64,000 nucleotides of DNA, from NCBI GenBank assembly GCA_019912315.1, contig JAIOJA010000071.1, forward strand, positions 54,509 to 118,508, written 5' to 3'. The stretch's first letter is position 1; the number at the start of each line of letters is the position of its first letter. Below are positions 51,581 to 60,481 of the stretch, in pieces. The notes beneath the pieces are model-generated. The model saw nothing but the letters and a program-made list of their open reading frames with translations, was not told the DNA's origin and searched no databases. Origin of the DNA: Planctomycetota bacterium (GTDB taxonomy: Bacteria; Planctomycetota; UBA8742; UBA2392). The position numbers and the translations under genes are program-made.

Positions 51581-52318
51581 ATGAAAGTTCACCCTCTGCC
51601 CCTGCTGTTTGCCGTCGTGATGGCGATTGGGGTTGCGGCGTGTTCCAGCCCGCAGGTCATTGCGCGTCAGGTACGTGAATCACAACCGTATGAAATCCGG
51701 GTCAAGCCGCTTGGCGTCGCCCGGGTTTCGAAGGATGGCTTTGATTCGCGCTTCGAATTCGAGGTTGTTTCACTGCTTGACCTGAATCGCAACTCGCTGG
51801 TGCAGGAGCTGTATCAGAAGTTCATTCTGGAGTACCGCGACGGCAGCACCCGCGAACGCACGCTCACGTTGGTGGAGGCGTTTCGCCTGCGTTTCTCGCA
51901 CCGTGACGCCGCCGGGCGCTACCACTACAGAATCTGGACGGGGCAAAGCGACCGGCACTCGATGCGCGGCATAGATGACCTTTCACGGGACGTCGTGGCA
52001 GTGACAATTGAACGCACGGTGTTTGCGTACGTGGCGAATGTGGCCGGCGCGCATTTTACGCCGGCCGGCTTCGCGCACCTGCCGAAGAACGAGGATGGCA
52101 GCGTGGTGTCGAACGTGCCTTCGCGCTTTAACGAGAATTACCAGCAGAACTACGAGACTCGCGGGCTGGTGCGCAACAGCGGTGATTCGCTGGGGCTGAC
52201 GTACGAAATTCGCTACCGTCTGGTGCGGGAAAGCGAGCGTTCGCCGCAGTTCAGCGTGCTCCGTGGTGGCGGCTGGGGCGTGGTGCAATCACCGGTGATC
52301 GTGCGCCAGGGCGATTAG
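51581..52318 (+). CDS. Lipoprotein of unknown function
   Basis: ATG 51581 gives 245 residues with a lipobox (IGVAACSS, Cys about 21). The mature part is beta-rich with Arg/Phe strands (DSRFEFEVVSLLDLNRNSLV, RYHYRIWTGQSDRHSM) and an Asn/Gln-rich middle (NENYQQNYETRG). An upstream ATG at 51497 gives a non-signal extension. The layout resembles YcfL-like/DUF1425 periplasmic lipoproteins but is not certain. A strong hairpin follows the stop. Confidence 0.65.
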   Translation: MKVHPLPLLFAVVMAIGVAACSSPQVIARQVRESQPYEIRVKPLGVARVSKDGFDSRFEFEVVSLLDLNRNSLVQELYQKFILEYRDGSTRERTLTLVEAFRLRFSHRDAAGRYHYRIWTGQSDRHSMRGIDDLSRDVVAVTIERTVFAYVANVAGAHFTPAGFAHLPKNEDGSVVSNVPSRFNENYQQNYETRGLVRNSGDSLGLTYEIRYRLVRESERSPQFSVLRGGGWGVVQSPVIVRQGD

Positions 52319-52325
52319 AGTACGC

Positions 52326-52360
52326 AACAACGCCGGAAACAGCTCATTCCCGGCGTTGTT
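52326..52360 (+). terminator. Hairpin after the 51581 lipoprotein gene
   Basis: AACAACGCCGG and CCGGCGTTGTT form a perfect 11-base-pair stem with a 13-base loop just after the stop. The following bases are CGTTTGG, so the T-run is weak. Confidence 0.65.
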
Positions 52361-52373
52361 CGTTTGGAGTTGC

Positions 52374-53087
52374 TTACGCGGCTTGGGCGTAGAGACCGCT
52401 CAAGGCCACTTCGGATTCTTCATCCAGGGCGTCGAAAGCGAGTCCGATGGTGCGCCCGCTGAGTGAGCGGTGACGCTCAACGAATGCCAGGCGCGCGGTC
52501 AACTTGATGATCTTGCCTTCTTCAACGGTCAGGCATGCTTTGGCGCTGAGCTTGCCGACTTCGTTCTCGATGGCCTGCAATTGTTCGGGGGCCAGCTTCG
52601 CGTCGGTCGCGTCGATGGCGACGCCGCGACTGCTCAGGTCGATGGTCTTGGACTTCAGGCTGACGCCAGCGATTTCGAGTTCGCAGGGCAGGTCAACGTG
52701 CACGCGCGGTGAGGCGCGGCGCTGCGACTGGCGGAACATGGCGGCCAACGCCGTGTCTACCAGTTCGCGGATATTGCGCCCGCGAATCGGGCGATGGAAC
52801 TTGCCGGCAAGCTGGATGTCTTTCAGGCGGCGCTCGTAATCGGGGCGGGTGAGCGCGATGATTGGCATACCCGGAAGCATCTCGTTGGCGAATGTTCCGA
52901 CCGCCAGGTTGTCATCGACGATCGTGCCGTAGTCTACCAGCATGATGTCGAACAGCCCGGTGGACAGCTTGGCTTCGGCGTCTTCGCGCGAGATGGCGAT
53001 GCTGACGGCATGACCGAACCCGCGCAGCAGACTGCGGACAAGGTAGCCGGACTCTTCAAACAGGTCGGTGATCAGCACATTCGCCAT
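52374..53087 (-). CDS. Receiver-like plus PilZ domain protein
   Basis: From ATG 53087 (GGAGTT upstream) the 237 residues begin with a response-regulator-like domain (about 1-115): an acidic patch in VLITDLFEESGYLVRSLLRG and a phosphoacceptor-position Asp in FDIMLVDYGT, with IIALTRPDYERRL near its end. A PilZ c-di-GMP-binding domain follows from about 125 (RRASPRVHVDLPCELEIAG, then DLSSRGVAI). The RxxxR and (D/N)xSxxG motifs are present, so it should bind c-di-GMP. No kinase is nearby. It is downstream of the divergent lipoprotein and convergent with none. Confidence 0.86.
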   Translation of the reverse strand: MANVLITDLFEESGYLVRSLLRGFGHAVSIAISREDAEAKLSTGLFDIMLVDYGTIVDDNLAVGTFANEMLPGMPIIALTRPDYERRLKDIQLAGKFHRPIRGRNIRELVDTALAAMFRQSQRRASPRVHVDLPCELEIAGVSLKSKTIDLSSRGVAIDATDAKLAPEQLQAIENEVGKLSAKACLTVEEGKIIKLTARLAFVERHRSLSGRTIGLAFDALDEESEVALSGLYAQAA

Positions 53088-53198
53088 GGGTAACTCCGGT
53101 GTCTTTGGTTGCCTGTTGTCCCGCGGTTCGCGGGACAACCATTTCATCGGCGCACGTGGCTGATTTCTTTGAACTTTCGTGGGCCCACGGCAAAGAAA

Positions 53199-53231
53199 AA
53201 CCCGCCCGCGGAACGCAACCGCGGGCGGGTT
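53199..53231 (-). terminator. Rho-independent terminator of valS
   Basis: On the minus strand AACCCGCCCGCGG, a seven-base loop, CCGCGGGCGGGTT and then TTTCTTTG. The 13-base-pair stem is perfect and ends 11 bases beyond the valS stop. Confidence 0.9.
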
Positions 53232-53242
53232 GATGCGGGCCC

Positions 53243-55990
53243 CTATTTTATCTGCGCCTTGACTTCCTCGATGTGTTTCTCGATGCGGTCGAGTTCGGCG
53301 ACCAGTTCGCTCAACCGGTCGCGGTCGCGCTGCACGACGTCTTTGGGAGCGCGTTCCACATAGCTGAGGTTTTCGAGCTTGCGCTTGATCTTGTTCACGC
53401 CCTCGGTCAGCTTCGCCTGATTGGCCTCAAGGCGCAGCAGCTCCATCTGGAAGTCGATCAAGCCTTCCATGTTTACGTACACTTCGTTGCCGCCGCCGAG
53501 CACCACTGTCGCCGCTTGCTTCGGCTTGCCAGCTCCCACGTCCACTGTGAAGCTGGAGAGACCCACCAGCTTGCTGATTGTTTCTTTCTCGGCCTGTGTA
53601 AGCAGGTCGAGCGTGTTTTTGTCAGCCACGCGCAGGACGCCTTCGATCTGGGTCTTCGGGTCGAGGTTGTGCTCGGCGCGGATGTTGCGCAGGGCGCGGG
53701 TTACCTCCTGCATAAAGGCAAAGCGCTTGCGTTCTTCTTCGAAGAAGCGGTCCTTGCTCGGCTTGGGCCAGCTTGCGATTGCGAGGCTCAGTTCCGGCGT
53801 GTCGCCGCGCAGGGCCGCCAGCATCGGACGAAGGTTCTGCCAGATCTCTTCGGTAATGAACGGCGAGTAGGGATGCAGCAGCTTGAGAATCCCGTCAAGC
53901 ACACGCACCAGCGTGGTCTGCACGCGCAGGCGGGAACGTTCGCCACCCTTGCCTTCATATAGACGGGGCTTGGCCACTTCGAGGTACCAGTCGCAGAACT
54001 CGTCCCACACGAAGTGGTACATGGTCTGGGCGGCCTCGTTGAACTTGTAGCGCTCGAGGGAATCAGTCACGTCCACGATGGCTGCGTTCAATCCGCCCTC
54101 GATGAAGCAGTCCTCGAGTTCCACCACCTGGCCTTCGTTCAGCCCGGCGCGTTCGGATTCAGACAGCTTGCCGATGGCTTCTTCGAAATCGGTCAGGTTC
54201 GTCAACGCGAAACGCGCCGCGTTCCAGAGCTTGTTGCAGAAGTTGCGACCCATCTCGAACTTGGACTCGGACAGCTTGATGTCCTGCCCTTCGCTGGTCA
54301 GCAGCGGCAGGGTCAGGCGCACGGCGTCCACGCCCCATTGCTCGAACATGTCGAGCGGGTCGATACCGTTATTCAGGGACTTGCTCATGCGGCGCCCCTG
54401 CCCGTCCAGCACAGTCGCGTGGATGTACACGGTGCTGAATGGTTTCTCGCCGGTGAACTCGTAGCTGGCCATCACCATGCGTGCCACCCACAGGTAGATG
54501 ATGTCACGCGCAGTGCTCAAGAAATGTGTGGGGAAGAAATAGCCCAGATCGGCCGACTTGTCGGGCCAACCCAGTGTGCTGAACGGCCAGAGCCAGGAGC
54601 TTGCCCAGGTATCGAGCACGTCGTCGTCCTGGCGCACGAGCGGCTTGCCTGATTCCGGGTGTGTCGCTCCTTCCGCCGGGTCTTCCTTTAATGCCACCGA
54701 GTTTCCGTCGGCGTCGTACCACACCGGGATGCGATGCCCCCACCACAACTGGCGCGAGATGCACCAGTCGCGCACGTTTTCGAGCCAGTTCAGGTACACC
54801 TTGTCCCAGCGCTCCGGCACGAACGTGATTTCGCGCTTGCCGGCTTCGTTCGGCTTCACGGCCGCGATAGCCGGCTGGGCCAGGTCCTTCATTTTCACGA
54901 ACCATTGCTCGGACAGCAACGGCTCCACGGGCGTCTTGCTGCGGTCGCTGTGGGGCACGTTGTTGGTATAGTCCTCCACGCGCTCAAGGAAGGTCTTTTC
55001 GTCAAGCTCCTCCACGAGTTGCTTGCGTGCCTTCAGACGCTCGATGCCCTGGTATTTGCCGGCCTGCTCATTGAGAGTTCCGTCCTTGTTCAGCACGTTG
55101 ATCATGGGCAACTGATGACGCTGCCCGCGCTCATAGTCGCTGAAGTCGTGCCCGGGTGTCACCTTGACGGCGCCGGTGCCGAACTCGGCGTTCACGCTGT
55201 CGTCGGCGATCACGGGGATTTCGCGACCCACGATTGGCAGGATCAGGTTCTTGCCCACCAGGTTTGAGTAGCGCTCGTCATCCGGGTTCACGGCCACGGC
55301 CGTATCGCCGAACATGGTTTCCGGGCGCGTGGTTGCGACCACCACGTATTTGTCAGGCTGGTCTTTGATGGGGTACTTGATGTACCAGAGGCTGCCCTTT
55401 ACTTCGCTGGTTTCAATTTCGTCGTCGCTGATGGCGGTCTGCAGCTTGCAGTCCCAGTTGATCATGCGATAGCCGCGATAGATCAGCCCTTTTTCCCAGA
55501 GCTTCACGAAGGAGTCGCGCACGGCGCGGGTCAGGCCTTCGTCCATGGTAAAGCGTGTGCGGGACCAGTCGCAGCTCGCGCCGAGTTTGCGCAACTGGTT
55601 GAGGATGCGGTTGCCGTACTCGTCCTTCCACTTCCAGATCTCTTCGAGAAACTTTTCCCGCCCCAACTCCTGGCGCGTTGTCTTTTGCTCCGTGAAGAGT
55701 CGTTTTTCGACCACGGCCTGGGTCGCGATGCCGGCGTGATCTGTGCCCGGCAGCCACAGCACGCAAAAACCCTGCATGCGCTTAAACCGGGCCACCGCAT
55801 CCTGCAACGTGTTGTTAAGCGCGTGCCCCATGTGCAGCGCACCCGTCACGTTGGGTGGCGGAATCATAATCGTGAAGGGCTTTTTGCGAATGTCGCGCAC
55901 GGCCTTGAACAGGTCGTGCTCCGCCCAGAATGAGTACCACTTGGACTCGATCGTGCCCGGTTGGAACCGGGGCGGCATTTCAGCTGGCAT
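53243..55990 (-). CDS. valS: Valyl-tRNA synthetase
   Basis: ValS charges tRNA(Val) and edits misactivated threonine. The 915 residues include PPPNVTGALHMGHALNN (the HIGH motif is HMGH at 53-56), the editing domain with ETMFGDTAVAVNPDDERY, GRRMSKSLNNGIDP as the KMSKS loop, the anticodon domain and the C-terminal coiled arm (LRLEANQAKLTEGVNKIKRK). All catalytic motifs are intact. It is the last gene before the RND exporter (160 bases upstream), and ends in a strong terminator. Confidence 0.97.
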   Translation of the reverse strand: MPAEMPPRFQPGTIESKWYSFWAEHDLFKAVRDIRKKPFTIMIPPPNVTGALHMGHALNNTLQDAVARFKRMQGFCVLWLPGTDHAGIATQAVVEKRLFTEQKTTRQELGREKFLEEIWKWKDEYGNRILNQLRKLGASCDWSRTRFTMDEGLTRAVRDSFVKLWEKGLIYRGYRMINWDCKLQTAISDDEIETSEVKGSLWYIKYPIKDQPDKYVVVATTRPETMFGDTAVAVNPDDERYSNLVGKNLILPIVGREIPVIADDSVNAEFGTGAVKVTPGHDFSDYERGQRHQLPMINVLNKDGTLNEQAGKYQGIERLKARKQLVEELDEKTFLERVEDYTNNVPHSDRSKTPVEPLLSEQWFVKMKDLAQPAIAAVKPNEAGKREITFVPERWDKVYLNWLENVRDWCISRQLWWGHRIPVWYDADGNSVALKEDPAEGATHPESGKPLVRQDDDVLDTWASSWLWPFSTLGWPDKSADLGYFFPTHFLSTARDIIYLWVARMVMASYEFTGEKPFSTVYIHATVLDGQGRRMSKSLNNGIDPLDMFEQWGVDAVRLTLPLLTSEGQDIKLSESKFEMGRNFCNKLWNAARFALTNLTDFEEAIGKLSESERAGLNEGQVVELEDCFIEGGLNAAIVDVTDSLERYKFNEAAQTMYHFVWDEFCDWYLEVAKPRLYEGKGGERSRLRVQTTLVRVLDGILKLLHPYSPFITEEIWQNLRPMLAALRGDTPELSLAIASWPKPSKDRFFEEERKRFAFMQEVTRALRNIRAEHNLDPKTQIEGVLRVADKNTLDLLTQAEKETISKLVGLSSFTVDVGAGKPKQAATVVLGGGNEVYVNMEGLIDFQMELLRLEANQAKLTEGVNKIKRKLENLSYVERAPKDVVQRDRDRLSELVAELDRIEKHIEEVKAQIK

Positions 55991-56044
55991 GGTTGTCTCC
56001 CTGCCCCATGTCTCGGGGCCATGCTCTGCCGGATCGAAGGCCCT

Positions 56045-56067
56045 CTGAAAACGCTACGCGTTTTCAG
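56045..56067 (-). terminator. Hairpin between the RND exporter and valS
   Basis: CTGAAAACGC, loop TAC, GCGTTTTCAG: a perfect ten-base-pair stem in the 160-base gap downstream of the RND stop. No T-run follows it on the minus strand, so it may serve as a processing site or weak stop. Confidence 0.5.
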
Positions 56068-56150
56068 TACATAGGCTGTGCCCATCTCCGTGCGGACGAC
56101 AAGCAGCAAAGCGTGCGGAATGATAACGAGGGCCGGTTGCAGGAAAAGGG

Positions 56151-59100
56151 TCAGTCGGCGCTTGCGGGTTCGGGGGCCAACTCACCGCCGCCCGCGGGTT
56201 TGCGCCCGACGATTACGGCGACCCAGGATTTCACGGCGACGCCGATGTCGTCAAGAATCGTGTACAGCAGCGGTACAAGTACCAGCGTGTAGACCATGCT
56301 CAACAGGATGCCCCCCAGCACCATGCGCCCCATCGGGTAGTAGGGCATGCCGACGAACTTCGCGTCACCCATCGCCATAGGCACCAGCCCGAAGGCTGTG
56401 GTGAGACTGGTCAGAATAATCGGGCGCAGGCGCTGTCGTGAGCCCGTCTCAATGGCTTCGGTTCTGCCCACTCCCTGTTGGCGCAATCGATTGATCAGGT
56501 CCACCAGCACGATCCCGTTGTTGACCACGACGCCGACAAGCACCAGCAACCCGAGCATTGTAATGCCGTCAATTGGTGTGTCGGTCACGTACAGCAACCC
56601 GAAACCGCCCAGCATCGCGCCCGGCAGGCTGGCGATCAGGATGCAGACAGGTTTCAGGAAACTCTCGAACAGGAAGCACATCACCAGGAAGACGAGTACC
56701 GCCGCCCACAGCAGGCTCGTCCAGAGGCTCGTGAACTGGCCCTCGAAATCACCAAAGCGCCCGCCGAGTTCCTGCTCATAGCCCGGCGGAAATTTCACGC
56801 CCTGCATCGCATTGCGCACCTGCTGCTGAATGCGCTCAAGGTCTTCGCTGCTGGTTGTGCCGACGACGCGCAGACTGGTCTTTCGGTTGGTGCGGCGAAT
56901 CTCCCCGACGCTGGACTTGGCCATGCCGCTGGTGGTTGTCATGGCTTTGGCGGCTACCGAAGCGCCCGCGCCGGTGGCAACACGGGTCTCCGAGACATCC
57001 TGCAATCCGGGGTCGCGGGGGTTGCCGCCCGCGTCCGCTGGGGGGGCGAAGCGCACTCGCAGGGGCAACAGGTTCTCGCCCTTCTGGTAGTCGCGCAGGC
57101 TCGTGCCGGACAACTGAAAACCGATTACCTGGGACAGCACGCTTGGCTCAACACCGAATGCGGCGGCGCGCTGACGATCCACACCGATGGTCACTTCGTC
57201 GAGTCCCTCATCGGCGTCGATACGCAGCCCTTCGAGCCCTTCGACCGACGATAGCCGCACAATGACTTCGTCGGCCAGTTGCACCAGCCGGGCAGTGTCT
57301 GGGCCGTTGATGCGCACCGACACTTCGCTGACGCTGCTGTCGCCACCCTGAAATTCGCCGCGCACGTCTACTCCTGCGCGCTCGGGCATGGCTTCGATCA
57401 TGCGTTTGTAAAAGTCACCCGATTGGGCTACGCGCTCCGGGTCCAGATAAATCCAGAAGTTCGCGCGCCCCGCGCTGAAGCTGGTGCTCAGGTCCTTGAT
57501 GCCGAACCACTCGCGAGCTTCGTCAGGTGTGCGCCCGTACAAAAGCTTGGCTTCCTCCTCGTCCATGCCTTGCTCAATGGCGGCGCGGCGCTTTTCGGCG
57601 GCGCCTTCCGTGCCGAGCAGAATATCCTCAACGTCGAACACGTAGGTCGTCCAGATCGCGTCGCGCAACGGCTCCGTATCCATCATCTCGCCATGAATGC
57701 CCGATGGTCCGCTCACGATGTCGAGCGTTCCCGTTCGCTTGCCGCGCGCGACCTGTACCGGAATCACGGCGCCGGGCGGGACTGACTCTTCGAGGCGCCG
57801 CAAGTCATCCAGGGAATCCACCGGGCGGTCGTTGTAGCGCAGGATGTAATCGTCTGTTTTGAGTCGGGCCTGCTCAGCCGCCGAGCCCGGATCGATGGCC
57901 GTGATGCGCAGGGCGTGCTTGCTGACCATGATGTCGGAGCCGTCATCGAAGCTCATGCGTAACTGGACGCTGTCACGGTTGCCCTGGTTGCGGTCCGTGC
58001 GCGATTGCGCGCCGTAGACCCAGAACACGCCGAACAATGTCAGACTCAGTACCAGGGCCGTCAGCAGATAGCGCAATGGCAGAATCGCGCGGATAGTGCT
58101 CTCGTACCAACCGGCCAGACGGTCCACGACCGGCGTGCCCGGCAGCCCGTCCTTGTTGCGCCCCACGAACAGCGCCATTACTTCCCACAGGGCGATACCC
58201 GGAAGAACAACCACGCGCATGGCCCCGCCGGCGCGCCACCGCCGCGTCAGCTTTGAGCGCCGGGCGACAAACCAGCGCCGCAGCGGAAACTTCTGCTCCT
58301 TCTTCAGCATCCCCATGCGGTACATGGTCATGGGGATCACGCCGATGGCCAGCAGGATCGAGAAGCCCAGACTAAGGCAGACTGGCAAGCCGATCTTGCC
58401 CATGAAATGCGCCAGCATCTCATCATCAAGCATGGCAACGACCGTCACGAACACGATCACCGTCGTGCTGGTTGCCAGGATCAGCGCAAGCCCCACTTCA
58501 CCCGCACCACGCACAGCCGCCGCATACGGCTCCTCGCCCAGGCTGTGACGGCGGAATACGTTTTCCGCCACCACGATGCTGTTGTCGAGCAACATGCCGG
58601 CCGCGAGGGTGAAGCCCATCAGCACCATCAGGTTGATGGTTTCGTTGGCGAAGTACATGACGGCGAGTGCCATGGTCATCGAAAGGGGGATCGACAGGGC
58701 GATCATCAGGCTCAGGCGCCAGCTTTTCAGGAACAGCAGCAGTACGAAGAATGCCAATACACCGCCCCACAGCAGCGTCCACAGCAGGTTCTCTATGCTT
58801 TCCATGATGCTGTCGCCCTGGTTCCAGGGGACACGGATCGAAAACCCCGACATTTCGGGGTTGTTGCGCAACTCATCAAGCCCCGTGGCGAGTTTCTTGC
58901 CGACATCCACGGTGTTGGAGTCGCCGGTTTTGAACACCATGGCGGTCGCACCGTCCTGTCGGTTGACGCGGACGTAGGTACTGACGGAGACGGTCTCGTA
59001 TACGCCTTTGTGCTCTCGCCCGCCTTCGACGCCGTGGCGCGTGATGTCGGAAAGGCGCAGCCCCGGGCGCACGGGCAGGTTCTCGATTTCTTCGACGCTG

Positions 59101-59888
59101 GCGAATCGCGAATCCGCCACCAGGTACACGTCGCGGCTCTGCTTCAGCGTGCTCCCGTCGCCCTCTTCGATGGTTACCTTGCCGGCCGGGGCGCGGAAAT
59201 TGTCGCCCCGCAGGCGCTGCAGAAGGTCGGCCAGGTTGATGCCGTACGAGCGCGTCTTCTCGGGGTCCAGGTCAACGGCCAGAAACTTCCGGTGCGTGCC
59301 GAAGAAGTTGACGCTTGCGACCCCTTCGATTGATTCCAGGTGCGGCTGGATTTTCTGCTCGAGTTTCAGGTACGGGTCGGTGGTGCCGTCGTCCCAGGAA
59401 AAGTTCACGAACGCGACAGGCCAGGATGAGCTGTCACCCCTCGATCGGTTGACCTGGATGCGACCAACGGTATCGGGCAGGCGCAGGCGTGCGCGCTCCA
59501 CCGCGGCCCAGACTTCGGCGTAGGCCTCATCCATGTCGCGGTCTTTGTCGAAACTCAGGTAGAAATCGGACTCCGTGCCACGGGAAACCGCGGTCAATTC
59601 GGTGATACCGGAGATTGTCGAAAGCTCGGCCTCGACCAACAGCGTGACTTCCTTCTCGACAATCATGGGCGACACGTTGCCGCCCGTGCGGTTGTACTCG
59701 ACCTCGACGCTAAGAGACTTGCCCTCAACACCGGCCGGAAGGAGTTCAACAGGCATGAGGTTGGTGCTGATCATGCCCAGCACGGCGGTCGCGACCAGCA
59801 GTACGGCCACGGTCACCGGCCTGCGCGCGAAAAACGCGAGGATGGGGTGGCGCTGTCTTGCTTCGAGGGGCGTGAACAGTTCCTTCAT
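56151..59888 (-). CDS. RND-family efflux transporter with an inserted PDZ domain
   Basis: RND pumps of the AcrB type use proton flow to expel substrates. The 1245 residues are longer than AcrB (about 1050). TM4 has GMLLDNSIVVAENVF, where only one of the two usual Asp residues (AcrB D407/D408) is kept and the second is Asn; TM10 has VGVVVNNGIVLVD, with Asn in place of the Lys seen in AcrB. The extra length lies after TM7: a PDZ domain at about 650-730 (GSAAEQARLKTDDYILRYND, then RPVDSLDDLRRLEE), and a linker with GLTE-like acidic segments. A membrane-fusion partner is not adjacent. Confidence 0.9.
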   Translation of the reverse strand: MKELFTPLEARQRHPILAFFARRPVTVAVLLVATAVLGMISTNLMPVELLPAGVEGKSLSVEVEYNRTGGNVSPMIVEKEVTLLVEAELSTISGITELTAVSRGTESDFYLSFDKDRDMDEAYAEVWAAVERARLRLPDTVGRIQVNRSRGDSSSWPVAFVNFSWDDGTTDPYLKLEQKIQPHLESIEGVASVNFFGTHRKFLAVDLDPEKTRSYGINLADLLQRLRGDNFRAPAGKVTIEEGDGSTLKQSRDVYLVADSRFASVEEIENLPVRPGLRLSDITRHGVEGGREHKGVYETVSVSTYVRVNRQDGATAMVFKTGDSNTVDVGKKLATGLDELRNNPEMSGFSIRVPWNQGDSIMESIENLLWTLLWGGVLAFFVLLLFLKSWRLSLMIALSIPLSMTMALAVMYFANETINLMVLMGFTLAAGMLLDNSIVVAENVFRRHSLGEEPYAAAVRGAGEVGLALILATSTTVIVFVTVVAMLDDEMLAHFMGKIGLPVCLSLGFSILLAIGVIPMTMYRMGMLKKEQKFPLRRWFVARRSKLTRRWRAGGAMRVVVLPGIALWEVMALFVGRNKDGLPGTPVVDRLAGWYESTIRAILPLRYLLTALVLSLTLFGVFWVYGAQSRTDRNQGNRDSVQLRMSFDDGSDIMVSKHALRITAIDPGSAAEQARLKTDDYILRYNDRPVDSLDDLRRLEESVPPGAVIPVQVARGKRTGTLDIVSGPSGIHGEMMDTEPLRDAIWTTYVFDVEDILLGTEGAAEKRRAAIEQGMDEEEAKLLYGRTPDEAREWFGIKDLSTSFSAGRANFWIYLDPERVAQSGDFYKRMIEAMPERAGVDVRGEFQGGDSSVSEVSVRINGPDTARLVQLADEVIVRLSSVEGLEGLRIDADEGLDEVTIGVDRQRAAAFGVEPSVLSQVIGFQLSGTSLRDYQKGENLLPLRVRFAPPADAGGNPRDPGLQDVSETRVATGAGASVAAKAMTTTSGMAKSSVGEIRRTNRKTSLRVVGTTSSEDLERIQQQVRNAMQGVKFPPGYEQELGGRFGDFEGQFTSLWTSLLWAAVLVFLVMCFLFESFLKPVCILIASLPGAMLGGFGLLYVTDTPIDGITMLGLLVLVGVVVNNGIVLVDLINRLRQQGVGRTEAIETGSRQRLRPIILTSLTTAFGLVPMAMGDAKFVGMPYYPMGRMVLGGILLSMVYTLVLVPLLYTILDDIGVAVKSWVAVIVGRKPAGGGELAPEPASAD

Positions 59889-60042
59889 ATTATGGAAAGT
59901 TATACGGACGAATCAGCGGACAGGGGAAGGTTTCAGAGATCAGGTAGCATACTCCGACACCTGAACCTGAAACCTCTGCGTCATTGCGGAAAAGTTGAAG
60001 AATTCAGGGCGGGCGGTCCGATCAATCACCGGGACTGCCGCC

Positions 60043-60417
60043 ATGAAGAAAATCTACTTCCTGACTCGACCGCAAGCCGCTGCCACCCATTCGGGCAAGT
60101 GGCGCAATCGCCTGAAGAACACCTACAAAAGCACGGACGCGATGCGCGACATCATCGACTGGACGCAGGAGGGTCGCGAGTTTTATGTCGCGATCATTTT
60201 CCACGCGACCGGCGAGCGCCGCGTGTTCCATATGAACCCGCCCGGCAGCCCGGAAATCTGCACGGACTTCAGCACCAAGCGCCCGGTGCTGAACGTGATC
60301 GACCAGATCCTGCGCCTGACCAGCAGCAACGCCGACATCGACATCTGCCTGCTGGAACGCAAACGCGGCGGCAACCCCGACAGCGGACGCTGGGACGGCC
60401 CACCCAACGCGGCCTAA
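60043..60417 (+). CDS. Small protein of unknown function
   Basis: The 124-residue protein starts at ATG 60043, behind weak Shine-Dalgarno sequence; an upstream ATG at 59995 adds 16 residues. It begins MKKIYFLTRPQAAATHSGKW and has alternating strands (FYVAIIFHATGERRVFHMNP), with a conserved-looking helix (DQILRLTSSNADIDICLLER) and a polar tail. No signal peptide or TM. No family is recognised. It is divergent from the RND gene and converges on the 60482 gene. Confidence 0.6.
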   Translation: MKKIYFLTRPQAAATHSGKWRNRLKNTYKSTDAMRDIIDWTQEGREFYVAIIFHATGERRVFHMNPPGSPEICTDFSTKRPVLNVIDQILRLTSSNADIDICLLERKRGGNPDSGRWDGPPNAA

Positions 60418-60481
60418 TCCTCATTCCGGAATTGGTGCTTATGGAGTCTTCGCGCCGAGATGCGCCGTCAGACGCCCGTAT

